Source: Daucus carota subsp. sativus
Lineage: Eukaryota > Streptophyta > Magnoliopsida > Apiales > Apiaceae
Assembly: GCF_001625215.2 (NCBI RefSeq)
Contig: NC_030385.2
Location: forward strand, 11,029,135-11,093,134
Direction of reading: 5' to 3'
DNA: 64,000 bases
The notes under the pieces are model-generated. The model did not search any database and was not told the origin of the DNA. It saw nothing but the letters and a program-made list of their open reading frames with translations. Shown here piece by piece: positions 22,812-35,420 of this stretch (position 1 is its first letter; the number at the start of each line of letters is the position of its first letter). The position numbers and the translations under genes are program-made.

Positions 22812-23292
22812 GGTGTATTGATTTGAGATTTTAAAACATTTTTTCATTCATAAATCTGAGAGTATTCGATTGGAATTGCTTGAAATTCATTAAAATCTTG
22901 AAGTATTCAATTCGGATTTTAAATTATGTTACAAAATCTGGTGATACTCAATTAGAATTTTAAATTATGCTTTAAAATCCGATTATATTCAATTGGAATT
23001 ATTTAAAATCTGATGGTATTCAAATGCTGATGGATTTTTTTTAGATTTCATAAAATGATTGATTTCGTGGTATTTTTTGATATATTTTAAGTTTTTTGAA
23101 ATCTCGCCAAAATTCATGAGACTTAATCCTATCAACTCTGCGACATTTTATCAAGAATTCACACAAAATCAAAATCACATGCAATTCATTAAAATCCATA
23201 GACTAAAAACAATCTATTAAAATCAATCGAATACACCCTCTAAAATCCATACACTAAAAACAATCTATTAAAATCAATCGAATACACCTCCT
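22812..23292. mobile_element. MITE-like element with GGTGTATT ends
   Basis: The left end GGTGTATTGATTTGAGATTTT is mirrored by a right end AAAATCAATCGAATACACC. The interior repeats ttaaaatc/tggtattcaa blocks, and a diverged relative lies at 30395-30770. The right terminal 51 bp is tandemly duplicated (23191-23241 and 23242-23292). It lies inside a larger, poorly bounded GC-rich-ended repeat (about 22725-23490). Confidence 0.6.
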
Positions 23293-24599
23293 AGTTAAAA
23301 AACCTATTTTAACGCGCCGGTCGAGTCGGCTCGATTAATTTTAATCGAACATAAATTTTTACCTCAACTCAACTCGTTTAAAGTCACAAGTTGAGTCGAG
23401 CCAGCTCATTTAATTATCCATCAACATAAAGACTCGTATACAAGCTCGAATAGGATTGGAATATCGGAGCTGCTCACAAACATACAGACTCTAATGACGG
23501 GTCCAAGAACCCACTTCTTCTTTTGTCCAATTAGTTTTTCTTTTTACTATATACTTTAACTTTAATCCGGGAATCTGTATAAAAAAAAAAAACTTAATTG
23601 GGGAACAGTGAACACGATGAAATATTCTTTTTTTCCATATCACTTAAAATTGGTAGGTAGGAGGACAAGTCCTCCGACCTCCGGCTAGAAATTATAATCG
23701 AAAGGCAAATTATTTTGTTATTTATTTGACTTAGTAATATTCTTTTGCACATAATATGACAATTCATTGCATTTTTTATCTTCAATTTTCATGGAAAAAT
23801 AAGGTTGCCATGTTACACGTGTAATTATAAACAATGTCAGCAGATAATTGTGCATTTCTCGTTGTTTTCGCAAACATTGCGCAGCTCCATGCTTTCTTTC
23901 TATTTCCCCCTCTTCCACTCTCCTTTGTCCACCAAATTTTACTTTCCTCCCCTCCCTTCTATGGGTAGTACAGTACGTTTTTGTCATAGCTGCAAATATT
24001 GGAAACTGGAACTTAAAATATACTATTTTCTATTAAATTTTTTTAATTGTCAATATTAATTTTTTTATCAGTCAGATGAACATATATCAATTCCATGTTT
24101 GATAGCAATGTATACCAAATAAATTTTCTGATAAAAAATGAAATTAGTAATTGGAATTCTACGCGTATAAGAGTGTAGCAAATGAAAGTAATAAATCGTG
24201 CGAGTGGTGTAGATATCGAGAGTTTTTACATCTGCGTCCACCGGATAAGACAATTTTGCGAACAAAAATAAAAGGGGAAATTAAAAGATAGCATCCTTTC
24301 ATGGAATTGGAGGGGGGAGAGTGTACACTTACGATAGGTCCACATCTCAGATCTGTCTCGCCATTTATAATTCACATCTTCAAACTTTATTGCAGTAGTT
24401 AGTTTGGAAAAGACCGCATAAGAAGATTAATGATGTATATAAAAATTACCTTTAAAATAATTTAATAAGATCATACATTTATACTACATCACCTATGACA
24501 TATTTATTGTTTTTGGAATAAAGGAAGATTTTTATTGCAGTTAAACATCAAACAAAAGCGTTTCCAACACACGCGATGGAGGAAACAACAAATCAATAA
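23293..24599. other. Gene-free repeat-derived sequence
   Basis: The first 200 bp continue the larger repeat (gtcgagtcggctcga, agctgctcacaaac). The rest is AT-rich with CT-rich patches near 23900. No gene or further element boundary recognised. Confidence 0.45.
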
Positions 24600-24945
24600 A
24601 TCAACGAGTTAGAACATGTGTTACCTGTTTGTTTGTTTCTTAACAAAACCAACATCATACCGACGGAGAAGTGATTTTCATTGTAAAAAGCGGAATCATC
24701 CACATTTATTTTGTACATACCAGGAGGGGATGAAATCATCTTGAAATCTGATCCTTAGTAGGCTTAGACACTTGATTGCTCTTTTGAGATTTGCGTTTTT
24801 CATCTCTCTCCAATCTGAAATCTATTTAGAACTCCATGTTACAACAATCTCATCAGTTACAGTCTTACGTTCCCAGACACATCTATTCCTCGTCCACCAA
24901 ACTCCCCAAAGAATCGTAACAATTTTGATCAGATTATCACTATTT
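24600..24945 (-). pseudogene. LINE-type RNase H relic
   Basis: On the minus strand, conceptual translation gives LWGVWWTRNRCVWERK, which resembles the segment between the zinc knuckle and RNase H of plant non-LTR retrotransposons. An in-frame stop follows. In a shifted frame it continues as PPGMYKINVDDSAF...VGMMLVLRNKQTG, the characteristic opening strand of the RVT_3 RNase H fold (PPxGxxKxNxDG). One stop and one frameshift show it is dead. Neighbouring reverse transcriptase sequence was not found. Confidence 0.55.
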
Positions 24946-24960
24946 TCAGTACAGAGTTTG

Positions 24961-25932
24961 CCAGCAATCATTCAAGTGCGTTCTTCACTGCCCACATGTC
25001 ATATGATAAACTCACTTTTTACCAGCAAGATTTTGCAAAAGCTTCGTTAAAAAATAATCGATCCGAACTGTTCGGTGTCTCGACTTATATCTGACTTCAA
25101 AATATCTCATACCTATTTTGAATACGATCCAAATTTGACGAAAATTTAACTCGAATAAAATATGATCATATATATGAGCACTTATATAACAGCTCAAATT
25201 AGTCTCATATTATTTTTTATAATATGATCCTACTCGAATACCCGAAATGATCCATGGTGCATATTCGATTCGAACTCATATACATATTATATTTTTAACC
25301 CATTTCATTTGAAAGTAAATAATCTTCATTTTATAAAAAATTTAAATCTTATTAAAGTTTAAATCTAAATAAAATATGGTTTATACACCGTGATAATGCA
25401 TATCATTTTCATGTGTGTGTGTGTGTTTAAGTTTTATAAGTTTTAAATTGTATTTATTATATATTTATTTAGACTAAATGACAATTACTTGAATAATTAA
25501 AATAATAATGATATTTAATATTAGTGGATGATATTCGGCTAATATGAATCATAAACTGCTCAGTTAAAAAATAGAAAATATGATATTGACTCGTATTCAG
25601 TCCATATTCGGATTCTTAATACTTGAAATCAGTGTAAATCTGAATAAAATATCCTGATTCCAAGCTGGACAGCTTAGAAATTATATGATCCAATACTCGA
25701 GTAGAGCGTACCCGGAACGAATTAGATCATTTCACATCCCTAATCACTTACATGATAATTTCTTGTTTTGAACCGGAAGACATTAAAGTTAAGAAGATTC
25801 ACACTTATTTATATAAATTTTTTGTTTAGCTCTCGATTTGTTTCTAGGAGTTATACATATATTTATAAAAAAATTCAATATTTATATATGTTATTGATAA
25901 TATTTTTATTTTATTTTTTAACAAATTATAAA
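24961..25932. other. AT-rich gene-free region with possible hAT-like repeat
   Basis: Contains gatccgaactg at the left and gaacgaattagatcatttcacatccct at the right (ending near 25741). This is reminiscent of a family ending ACATCCCTA, but no matching left terminus is convincing. Includes a short (GT)n near 25415. Confidence 0.35.
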
Positions 25933-26693
25933 TCTATACTATACTATAATAAGCCAACATGGGTATAATTTGTAATCCAAGGTTTTAGTTATATTTTTTG
26001 GTTTGGTACTCTCCTTTTGGTACTACAAGTCTACAAATGTGCAGTCTATTAGTATTATATTGTTAAACAGTTTCAAATCCTAAAAACACTCATAACAATC
26101 AATTGTCATATTTTTTTTTTTGAAAAAACAATCAATTGTCATATAATATTTCATTAAAAAAAATTATAATGATGTTATAAATAAAATTATAAATATACAA
26201 TTTTGAATAGCTTCTTTTAACAAGAACCTTCATATAACTCTTTTTAACTTTAACGTGTTCAATCTCAATATAAACACGAACCATTATATAACTTTTTCCA
26301 ACTCTAATCTTAAAAGTTATTATTGTCAAAAAATCAAAATTACAAAATTATGTTGAAATTCGATTGATTTACTAAATCTTTCAAAGGTATTACACAATCG
26401 ACTATGTTTGGAAAAGATTTGAATTTTCTGATATTTTTTATTTTTAAATCTACGTTACTAAATTCGGATTAAATGTACTAAAATCCTCTGTGTGTGTGTC
26501 TATATAGATTAAGGTTTGTCCATTTTCAAGTAATCGGGTGAAAATATAGTCAGTGGAATAATATAATTTAATTAAAATTCAATTCGTTAATACTAAAATA
26601 TTAATAAAATAATGTTAAAATTTAAATTATAAATAATAAATAATAAATTACGAATTATATATCCGCCCGTGTTTCGCACGGGTTAAAGGCTAG
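25933..26693 (+). mobile_element. Short non-autonomous Helitron
   Basis: Starts A|TCTATACTATACTATAATAAG, a canonical plant Helitron 5' end. It ends with hairpin CCCGTG-tttcg-CACGGG (26666-26682), seven bases, CTAG (26690-26693) and T. Both borders agree with insertion between A and T. 761 bp, no coding capacity. Confidence 0.8.
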
Positions 26694-27979
26694 TTATATT
26701 TAAAAAGGTAATGATGGAGATTTTGTCTTGTGAGTATTTAATTTTTGAAACTGTTTAATGATCTCGGAGTAAAAGAGTATGAAACTTTTTACACTTGTAG
26801 TCATAAAAAGAGAGTGTTTTAATGTTAAATTTTTTTCAGGTAAAAATAATTATAATCAAGAGCATCTGTGAGTGATAGCCTCTCTCTTAACCCTCTTTCT
26901 CTTTTCTCTTTTTTCTCTAAGACTCTCTCTTGTCGTAGCTGTCGGGTCTTCCATCGATTTTCAACGGTGGAAAGCCCAAATCAGTTAATTATTTTGTTTC
27001 TTCTTAGTTTTTGAATAATACTACTTCTCGGGACACTTAGATCTAAAATCATCGGAGATTTCGTCGTCTTTCTTCCACGCGGGTGGGTTTTCAACCCGAT
27101 TTCTCTTGTTTTTGTGGTTATGCTCCAGATTTATTCTCGAGAAAATTCTTAGATCTAAAACCATCGGAGATTTTATTGTCTTTCTTCTCTGTTTCAAGCG
27201 GGTGGATATCAGATTTCTCTTGTTTTTGTGATCTCGCTCCAAATCTAAGGTTTATTTATTATTTCGAAGTGAAAGTTAGGTTGTTTCTCTCCTTGGTTAG
27301 AGTTTTGGTTATTTCCCTGCTTTTATTTGAGAGGATATGATTTTTGATTTAATGATAAAAGTTGTTAAGGATGTGCAAATATGGTCGATAGCTAGGATGA
27401 ACTTCACTAGATGTATAGGTAAATATTCTATCTTCAACAAATCGCGTGATTCCAAGAAGAATAGGTTAATCAGCGATTGTTTTCGTTCTACGTTTGTTCG
27501 ACGTGAATGTTTTTGTAGATGTCATATATTTTTTATTATTGAATTGATTTTTTACTAAAAAAAGAATAATTATGACCAAAACAACATGATCAAATCAAAA
27601 AAATATAACCAAATTATATCCATATTGGTTGCTTAGTATAATATATTAGAGTTAACCCCGTTTCAAGAACATGCGAGTATATTTGATCATCTCTTGAATA
27701 ATAAGTTAATTTTTAGTAAGTCGTTTAAATTCATATTAAATTTTCCGTACCAAAATTTGTATTCAAAGAAATATTTCCTATAAATATATAATTTTATTTT
27801 ATACTTTATTATTTTTCAAAATATGTTAGTACTTTGTGAATTTTGTATCTTTAATAGCCCCTCATCTCAAAATCTCAAATTTAAATGAGATGGTTGGATA
27901 TGGATTTCAAATGACAAGATTTGATGCTCTCAAAAAAAAATGACAGGATTTGATGTGTTACTTCACATTCTAAATTTTA
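26694..27979. repeat. Gene-free stretch with a 112-bp diverged tandem duplication
   Basis: Two copies of a segment starting cttagatctaaaa-t/c-catcgg (27036 and 27148), each containing agatttctcttgtttttgtg. They differ at several positions. The surrounding CT-rich sequence resembles a captured leader, but no gene is recognised. Confidence 0.55.
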
Positions 27980-28217
27980 TTTCTTCTGTCCCATTTAATT
28001 CTATACGTTTCTTTTTCACTGCTCGACATTCCCTTCTAGCTCTTATAAACTATAGTTCTATAACTTATTTTTAATTTTTTTTTCTAAATAAAAATATAAC
28101 ATTCAAACTTTTATTCAGAAATTAAAAATCATAAAAATAACTGTACTTTACAGGAGTATTAAAATCCGTACCGCGTGTCCGTCCCCCAATTTATATAACT
28201 CAGGGGGACGGAGGGAG
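27980..28217. mobile_element. Stowaway MITE
   Basis: Left end ttcttctgtccc (worn), right end ggggacggagggag, with TA at each side (27978-27979, 28218-28219). The interior closely follows the element at 10329-10578 (tttaattctatacgtttc, actgctcgacat), so it is the same family. Confidence 0.8.
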
Positions 28218-28432
28218 TATACTGTTATTTTATTTCCATTTTATTAGAATTGGTCGAAATGATGATTTATATTTACTTTTTTAATTTAAAGTTTCAAAAA
28301 TATATACTACTACTAGTCTACTGCATGCCTTTTGAAACCTGTTCCAAGTCGAAGTTACAAAAACCTGTTCAGGCGAGTATCCTCTGTCAGTGCAAGGCGC
28401 CGGCGGATGTGTTACGGGAACAGTACAGTTTT

Positions 28433-28437
28433 AAAAA
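28433..28437 (-). terminator. Pol III terminator of tRNA-Lys
   Basis: TTTTT on the minus strand, eight bases after the tRNA 3' end, as expected for RNA polymerase III termination. Confidence 0.7.
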
Positions 28438-28445
28438 TATATACT

Positions 28446-28518
28446 CGCCGTCTGTGGGAATCGAACCCACGACCACGGGATTAAAAGTCACGCGCTCTAC
28501 CAGCTGAGCTAAGACGGC
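28446..28518 (-). tRNA. trnK-UUU: tRNA-Lys(UUU)
   Basis: A 73-nt intronless cloverleaf. The acceptor stem GCCGTCT/AGACGGC is perfect (7 bp), the D stem GCTC/GAGC and the T stem GTGGG/CCCAC are perfect, and the TTCGATT loop is present. The anticodon loop CTTTTAA gives anticodon TTT (28483-28485). The anticodon stem CGTGA/TCCCG has one T-C mismatch. Discriminator base G; CCA not encoded, as normal for a nuclear gene. A-box and B-box sequences are intact. Likely functional, with slight doubt from the mismatch. Confidence 0.92.
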
Positions 28519-29081
28519 TGTATACTGTTATTTGCTGGAAGTTATATTGGTCATTGTCCCTGCAAAATGTGATTCTTACTCATGCCAACCTCCTCATATT
28601 TTGTCGTCTCAAAATTATGCATTTAGATATTCATTGGATGTTTTGACGTAATTTAATAAAGTGTTTATCATTTATAAATAAGATGTTAATTATAAGTAAG
28701 AGGTAAATTTTGTTTTGTGTGTTTAGAGATTTTTTGTGTGTGTGTTTACAAGAGTATAAAATTTATTAATATAATGATAAATTATTATGTATTATCTTTT
28801 AAAATGGACCTCTACATATTTATAAAATCAATTTTTAAAAATAATAATAAGTCGGCAAAAAATTAGAATTTTCAACTTATCATATTCTTGACTTTATAGT
28901 GGGAAATTAACTTACAAATTAGTTACATAAAGCGTACAAATAAGCACTTACTGACTTATAGGAACTGAGCTATAAACCCGGCCAAACAACACCATTACAT
29001 ATTTCATCTTTCTTTTCCGTATTCTTTTTTAGAGTAAATCAGATCGAGAATTTTTCTAATTATTCATCACTTACAAATATA

Positions 29082-29112
29082 CTAGTTTTTTAAATATATG
29101 CGTGAAACACGA
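29082..29112 (-). mobile_element. Helitron 3' terminus on the minus strand
   Basis: Read on the minus strand: hairpin CGTG-ttt-CACG, about 14 bases, CTAG, then T. The body would extend to higher coordinates; no convincing 5' end was found. Confidence 0.45.
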
Positions 29113-30394
29113 GTGAATATATAATTTAATATTTATACTTATACTTTTTACATCATTTTATCAATGATTTAGTATTGTTCGATACTCATAATTTTTTTGC
29201 ACGAAAAGTTCCATAATAATGTTTCGAAGTTTGACGGAGTGTCATTAACCGATTAATTATATTCTCTTAGAGACTTAGTTTATATAATATAAAAGAGTAT
29301 ACGAATATCGCTATTTTATTAGAGATCTTGAATATCATATTCGTACTGCAAGTAGAATATATTTCATTATTTTGCATAATAATATATTTTGCAATGTTAT
29401 GCATATGCTCGTAGAATATACATAGTTTGGAATGTCTCCAATAAAAGAGTGATCTGCATGTAGGTCAACTTAATTTCTATTGATGATAGTTTTATTATTT
29501 TCTTAAAAACTAATTTAAATCATTATTTTCTTCTTTTTATTTATAAGAAAAATGTATTATTTATTTTATTCATAGTCTTGGAGTAGAACACGAGACGCTA
29601 GTTATCTCTCATCTTCATACAATTATTTTTTATGTTTGTGTTTAAAAATAACACAAAGAAAAAGATAATTATATAACGATAAAAAAAATACCTAACCTAG
29701 GTGGTATGTGTAAGATTATCCATCTTTCTTTTGCAGGACAAACATATATACTCCTTACGATCTAATTGTGTGTGCAAGGACACACATGTATACTTCTTAT
29801 AATCTCTTTGTGTGTTTATACGCATACGCTAACAATTATTTTTTGTTTAAGTGGAGAATTTTGATTGGCGGAGATTTTTATATATACAAATGGGTCATCA
29901 TTATTAATGAGATTGTAGTCAATAAAAATTCATCATCTAACTAAAAAGTGGTTGTCAACTCATGAACAGACACTAAAAATCCGTATAACAATATAAATTT
30001 AATACACATGTATAGGGACCGTTTTGGTGAGATTAAAATAGGTGGCTTTTTGCTTATAATAAAGAAGTAGGGTAGAAGTGAGTAGTAAGTTAAGACTTAT
30101 AAGTGATTAAAATGTTTGAAAAAAACAAGACGTCGTGAAACAAAAGCTACATTCTCAACTTGATTAAATGCTTCTAGTTTTTTAACACAAACAGTACGAA
30201 TAAGCTGCTTCAGAGATACTTAAAATTCTATTATGATTCAAAACAAATATTAACAAGATGATCATGAATAAGATGATTCTTACTTCTAAGTTAGGATACA
30301 AAGAAGAGGAGTTTAGTTGAACATGTCCAATAAGATTGTTTTATTTTTTCCTTTCGATACATCACTAAAGAATTTTAGACGATTTTTTCATTCA

Positions 30395-30770
30395 CGAAAT
30401 TTGGGACATTAAGTTCAGATTTTAAAATTTGTATCAGAAGTTTAAAGTATTTATTTGAAATTTTAAATTATACTACAAAATCTGGTGGTATTTATTTAGG
30501 GTTTTAAACTAAACTTTATAATTCAATTGAAATTATTTGAGAATCATTAAAATTGATGGTATTCAACCGCTGACGGACTTTTTTGGACTTCATAAAATGA
30601 TGGATTTTGTTGGATTGTTCAGTGTATTTAAAGATATCTGAAATCCCATCAAAATTCATGAAATTTTGTACCATTGTGCTTAGATCCCAATGACTCTCCA
30701 TCAGCAATATTACATCTAAAATCCACATAAAATCAAAATCAAATACAATTCTTTAAAAACCGTATATTAT
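30395..30770. repeat. Diverged relative of the 22812-23292 MITE
   Basis: Shares an ordered series of blocks with that element: caaaatctggtg, aattttaaattat, attcaattg-a-aattattt, tggtattcaa, cttcataaaatgat and catcaaaattcatga. The termini are not recognisable. Confidence 0.5.
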
Positions 30771-31073
30771 GTAACAACTATGTTGCATAAAATTCAAATT
30801 CAGGCATCACCATGTCGGTATGTCCGCTGGGACGGTGAGGCTTATTATGTACATCTAATTCTTATTACCGACGTTTTCTTATTATTGAATGCGATTCAAG
30901 AAGTATATGATTATCCTCGATAAAATACTAGAGATCAAGGGTGAAATCTATTTGTTTTATTAACAAACCTACGATACTTTAGATTGAAATGCTGATTGTG
31001 CTGCTGTTTTTCAAATGTTAATATATCTATGCTATACGAGAAGGTTTCAGTCACTGCTAGAATGATACATTAT

Positions 31074-33959
31074 TCATAATTCGCAGTTGTTAATCTTTCG
31101 ACGAAGACAAACGTAAGCCAAGAATCGATAAACTAGTGACATAGCCAGCAAAATCCAAACTTCTTGTAACCCGCCTTTTAAGTTGACAGTGTCGAATGAA
31201 GGCGAACTCTGCAATGTCCTGCATCCTCCAATACTATCACACTCGTATAATTGGTCACCGGAATATTGCACCTTCAACAGCAGCCTAAATCCATGGTACA
31301 TAAACGATACATATTTTAACCACCGCATAAATCTTGGTATATGCTGCAATAGAAAATTGACATGCAAAAATTCAGTTTTCAAATTTTGTCAGAATTTGTT
31401 TTTATTTTGTTACGGTAGATATGAATACCTGGACATAGTAACCCCCTGTGAGAAGAAACAACATAAGTAGTAAAGAAGCAATCATTCCAGCTCTTCTAAT
31501 ACTCATTACTATAGCTCCAAATAATTCTCCAGCTCCCTGAGTTTAGTGAAGTCTTTTAGTTTGGTTAATATTGTCTAGGTGTTAGGAAGAACTTGGAATA
31601 ATGTTGACTTACTTGGCTTGTAATAGCTACTAATAAGACTGCAGCCAATGTCATAAAGTAGCATTCTGCAGTTTGATTAAATCCAGCCATGAAATACAAA
31701 ATGGTCATAAAAAGTGTTGGATAAAGAACATGGGCTATCATGTCACACATTGTACTACAAGCATAGTACACGCTCAATCTGTACATGTCCGCTTTCCTTT
31801 CTTTCACCAAAAACACTTTCTCAAATGGGAAAACATACACCGCTCCGAATAATGATGATGATGTCCAGAAAATACAAATGTAGAACATCAAACCAATCTG
31901 CGTGTAAACCAATTACAAGAAAATCATCAAGGGCAACGAGCCTATGTGGATAATATGGTTAAAATGTTATTACCTGATCTCTGAGCTGAGCTTCTGTATG
32001 GGTGCTAGATTTCCACCACAGAAGGCCTAACAAGACTGCAACTCCTAGTGCTTGAGCTAGTCTTAACACGTCAAAATAATCTCTATATCTTGCTTTATAT
32101 GTTCTCTCACTCAAAATTAGGAACTGTTCCCACCAAGTCATTGTCCAGTCTTTCTTTAATTGGATAGCTACTTGGAGATGCTCCAATGTCTTCGTTGTCA
32201 TATGATTTGCTTCTTTCTCTTTTGGCTCCAGTTCTGTTTTATACTTTTGTCGTAGATGCTAATACACCACAGACAAAATATTGAGTGAGGTGACACAACC
32301 ATGAATCTTAAAATTATGACATAAGAGAAAGCGAGTGCTCACCTTGAGTACAACCTTCTCATATTCAGGTGTGTCCTGAATCGAACGCAAATCATCAGGA
32401 ACAGTAATGTCATTTATCTGACCAGTGGCTAAATTCAATAAGAATTCTGCAGGATTCATAGCAATTTCAGGTGTAAAATGCAAGGAGGAGAAATAATCCA
32501 TCGAGTCTTTGGCATTTCCATAATACACAGGATAACCTTCTGATAACAGAAGAACCCTATTGAACATGTAAAACATTCTGCTCGAAGGCTGGTGTATTGT
32601 TGTGATTATTGTTCTTCCTGCCTACAAGCGAATGAGATGAGAAATGATAAAAAACCTGACAAACCATATAAGATCCACTAGAAATTTAGAGTGGGTGAAA
32701 TTTATTTACTTACCTTAGCAACATCTTGAAGGATAAGGAGGAGCTTGTTTGCCGAGGTCGAATCAAGGCCTGAAGTTGGTTCGTCAAGCAATAGTAATGA
32801 TGGATCAACCAGAATTTCATAACCGATACTAGTTCTTTTCCTTTCTCCCCCTGAGATTCCTTTAATAAATCCTCCTCCTATGCGTGTGCTTCGACATCTA
32901 GATAATAAGGAATATTAGCATATCGAGATAGTTCAGACTACATATGTTAAGGGATTTATAATTGTCGAATTCTACATCCCTCCAAACCTTTCAAGGCCCA
33001 ATTCCTTGATGATTGTTTCCACTCTTTCATATTTCTGCCTTCTAGTCATGCTACCTGGAAGTCTCAAGTATGCAGCAAATACTAAAGTTTCTTCTACTGT
33101 TAATTGTGACAACAGAATATCATCTTGTGTAACAAAACCAATCCTGCTAGAAGACAAGGGCCGCATGAATGTAAGAGTAATTTGGGTCATTAGGGACCTT
33201 TGTATGATATAGTTAGCTTTATGTATATCTAACCTCCTTTTAAGAGCTGGACTGTAAGGAATGTCATTGTAAGTGATTGTTCCTTTAATATTCTTTTGCA
33301 ATCTCCCTCCTATTACCTTTAACATTGTAGTTTTCCCACTACCAGAAGGACCCATTAAAGCAAGGATCTGGCCAGGGCCAACGCTCCCTGTTATACCCTT
33401 CAGTATCTGCTTGTAATTGTCATGATTAATTTGTGACGCTACTTTGGTCACGACGGCCTTCAAAGGGTTGGCAGATGCAGCTTTACTTATTTTCACCTTG
33501 TATTCCACATCATGAAACTGCTTTCCATACAAAATGTAAGGAATATTTAACACAATTTCAACAAGTCTAGCAATCCAACCTAGTACTTGTACTTGTACAT
33601 TCGGGTTTAACGTTTAAGCATTACTTCCACTTGGTTAATGTAATATCAAAATAGGTAAAAGAAAAACTAAAGGCATCACAAGTACTACATGAATTAATAT
33701 AAATGATAGTGTAACAAGTAGCAATTAGCAAGAACATGTCAATTACCTTAAGATATATGGGAAGGGGACGGTCTTTAATGGCATTTGAGCTGTCATCTAG
33801 TTCTATATCAATCTGTGAGCAGCTTCTGTTTCTGAGGTAGGCTTGTGACATGTAATCTATATTATGGCCAAAGCCATTTCTAGCTGCAATTTGCATAGAC
33901 CCCGGAGATGGAGGGGAGAGCGATAAGTCTTGTATTTCATCTTGTCTTGAAACTTCCAT
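31074..33959 (-). CDS. ABCG26: ABCG half-size transporter, ABCG26-like
   Basis: Half-size ABCG (WBC) transporter. In Arabidopsis the ABCG26 orthologue exports sporopollenin precursors from the tapetum for pollen exine; the same role is inferred here. Nine exons on the minus strand: 33959-33747, 33517-33234, 33143-32988, 32897-32714, 32621-32343, 32258-31974, 31897-31613, 31536-31429, 31343-31074. The CDS gives 687 aa, near the size I recall for ABCG26. The order is nucleotide-binding domain first: Walker A GPSGSGKT (127-134), Q-loop in GFVTQDD, signature ISGGERKR, Walker B LLLLDEP and H-loop TTIHQPSS. A six-helix ABC2 membrane domain follows ([44 protein letters not shown]). I start at the ATG at 33959 because the in-frame codon just upstream is GTG. 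The orthology call rests on remembered sequence similarity along the whole protein. Confidence 0.92.
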
Positions 33960-34304
33960 TTTTTGGCTTGACACTCAAAATCTGTGTGGGACTTGTTCGA
34001 GTAAGTTCATAACATCTGTTCTATTACAGATAGTGTGTTTGGATCAACTATAATATACCTAAGACAAGCCTGAATAAAATATAGATGGATGTAGATGGTT
34101 GAGCAACATGCTTTGTATGCCAACTTAATTGCATACAACAAAGGTTTTCTAGTGGGTCGGTTGTTGCACACGCTTGGTACCAAATTGACCTATATGCTTG
34201 CCAAAACCATGATGACTGCTTTTCAAATCTCGCAAATTATGTAGAGTTGGTTATTGTCGTCTAGTTACATGCATAAGACAACTTTTATATCTATAGTAGG
34301 TGCT
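33960..34304. promoter_or_regulatory. Upstream region of the ABCG26-like gene
   Basis: Presumed promoter and leader of the minus-strand transporter. No confident TATA box or tapetum-specific motif could be picked out by eye. Confidence 0.35.
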
Positions 34305-34965
34305 CAAATACAAACTACCTTAATGTACAAACTACAAAGCTTAATATAAACCCTTGGATGAACCTAATCCAATGCCCCTAGAAGTCATCACATACAACCA
34401 ATATACACCCTCCCACACATGATTCCAGAGAATTCCCTCTGTTTTTTTGTTTGATTTTTCCCGTCAATCGATGTACTTTTTTCAAAATATGACTTTACTG
34501 TATTTTTATTCATCTCCCAACGATCAATTTGCATACCATATGCGCTATATTTCGATTTGATTTAGAGATTATTTTTTTTAGTTTGTGGTTTGTACTCTAA
34601 GAAGGTTTGTACTAGAGACTAGAGTAAGACACTATATACATAGGCAAATGTTCATATAGAAATTTAAAAAACTAAGAACTACAAACTAATTTTAGCCATC
34701 AGATCAATCTAATCTAATGCTCCCTAGAATTCACCACACACAATAAACCTGTACCTTCTCACACAAGATTTCATGGAATCCCTCCGTTTTTAATTTGAAT
34801 TTTCCCGTCAATCGGTGAATTTTTTTAAAAAATTCCAACGTCACTGAATTTTTCTTCATTTCCCAACGAGATTTTTTTACATAACATATGTGCTATATTT
34901 TGACGTGATTAGAGAATTTTTTTTCAATTTGTGGTTTTTAGTTTAATAAAGGTTTTTAGTGGAGC
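34305..34965. repeat. Two diverged direct copies of a ~300-bp repeat
   Basis: Units at about 34305-34620 and 34655-34965 share ordered blocks (actacaaact, aatctaatcc/aatctaatgc, ttcccgtcaatcg, tcccaacga, gctatatttcgatttgat/gctatattttgacgtgat, tttgtggttt). Diverged by many substitutions; no coding capacity. Confidence 0.6.
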
Positions 34966-34969
34966 AGAC

Positions 34970-35011
34970 CCCCCCCCCCCCCCCCACATATATATATATA
35001 TATATATATAT
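34970..35011. repeat. Poly-C and (TA)n microsatellite
   Basis: A C-run of roughly 16-17 bases is followed by a run of about a dozen TA units. It is the left border of the inverted-repeat element that follows. Confidence 0.85.
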
Positions 35012-35346
35012 GCCATTGCTCTTAACAGAACACTGTTAAAAAAAGAACAACACATAACACTTTAGAATCAAATATAGAATCTCATCTAATACTTGAATTA
35101 AATTCAAATTTTAAGCTGCATAACGTTTTATTATGAATGATAATAATATCCACCATGTTTAATAATAAATATTTATTAAAAATAACTTGATTCTGTGTAA
35201 AATAATCGTGCAAAAAATATATTTATATGATTCTATTCTGAATTCTGTTCTGGATTCTATAACATTTCATATCAATAATTTGGATGAGTTTGGATGTTAG
35301 ATTTCATAAAATAAGTTTAATTAGTGTTTAGCTGTTATGACAGTGT

Positions 35347-35350
<4 letters not shown>
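35012..35350. mobile_element. Inverted-repeat element flanked by (TA)n
   Basis: The left end contains gctcttaacagaacactgtta and the right end gctgttatgacagtgttctga, partly inverted copies (cagaacactgt). (TA)n tracts lie on both sides (34986-35011 and 35351-35420). About 340 bp of AT-rich interior. Confidence 0.55.
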
Positions 35351-35413
<63 letters not shown>

Positions 35414-35420
35414 TATATAG
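35351..35420. repeat. (TA)n microsatellite
   Basis: About 70 bp of nearly pure TA, interrupted only near its right end. It separates two inverted-repeat elements. Confidence 0.9.

Larger units (their letters stand above)
28519..31073. other. Gene-free repeat-derived interval
   Basis: AT-rich. It contains a minus-strand Helitron 3' end (29082-29112) and a diverged relative of the 22812-23292 MITE (about 30395-30770). No gene recognised; open frames here are short and lack domains. Confidence 0.55.

Noticed and set aside
33960..33974. Upstream extension of the ABCG26-like protein
   Set aside because: The codon at 33974 is GTG, not ATG; the first true ATG is at 33959.
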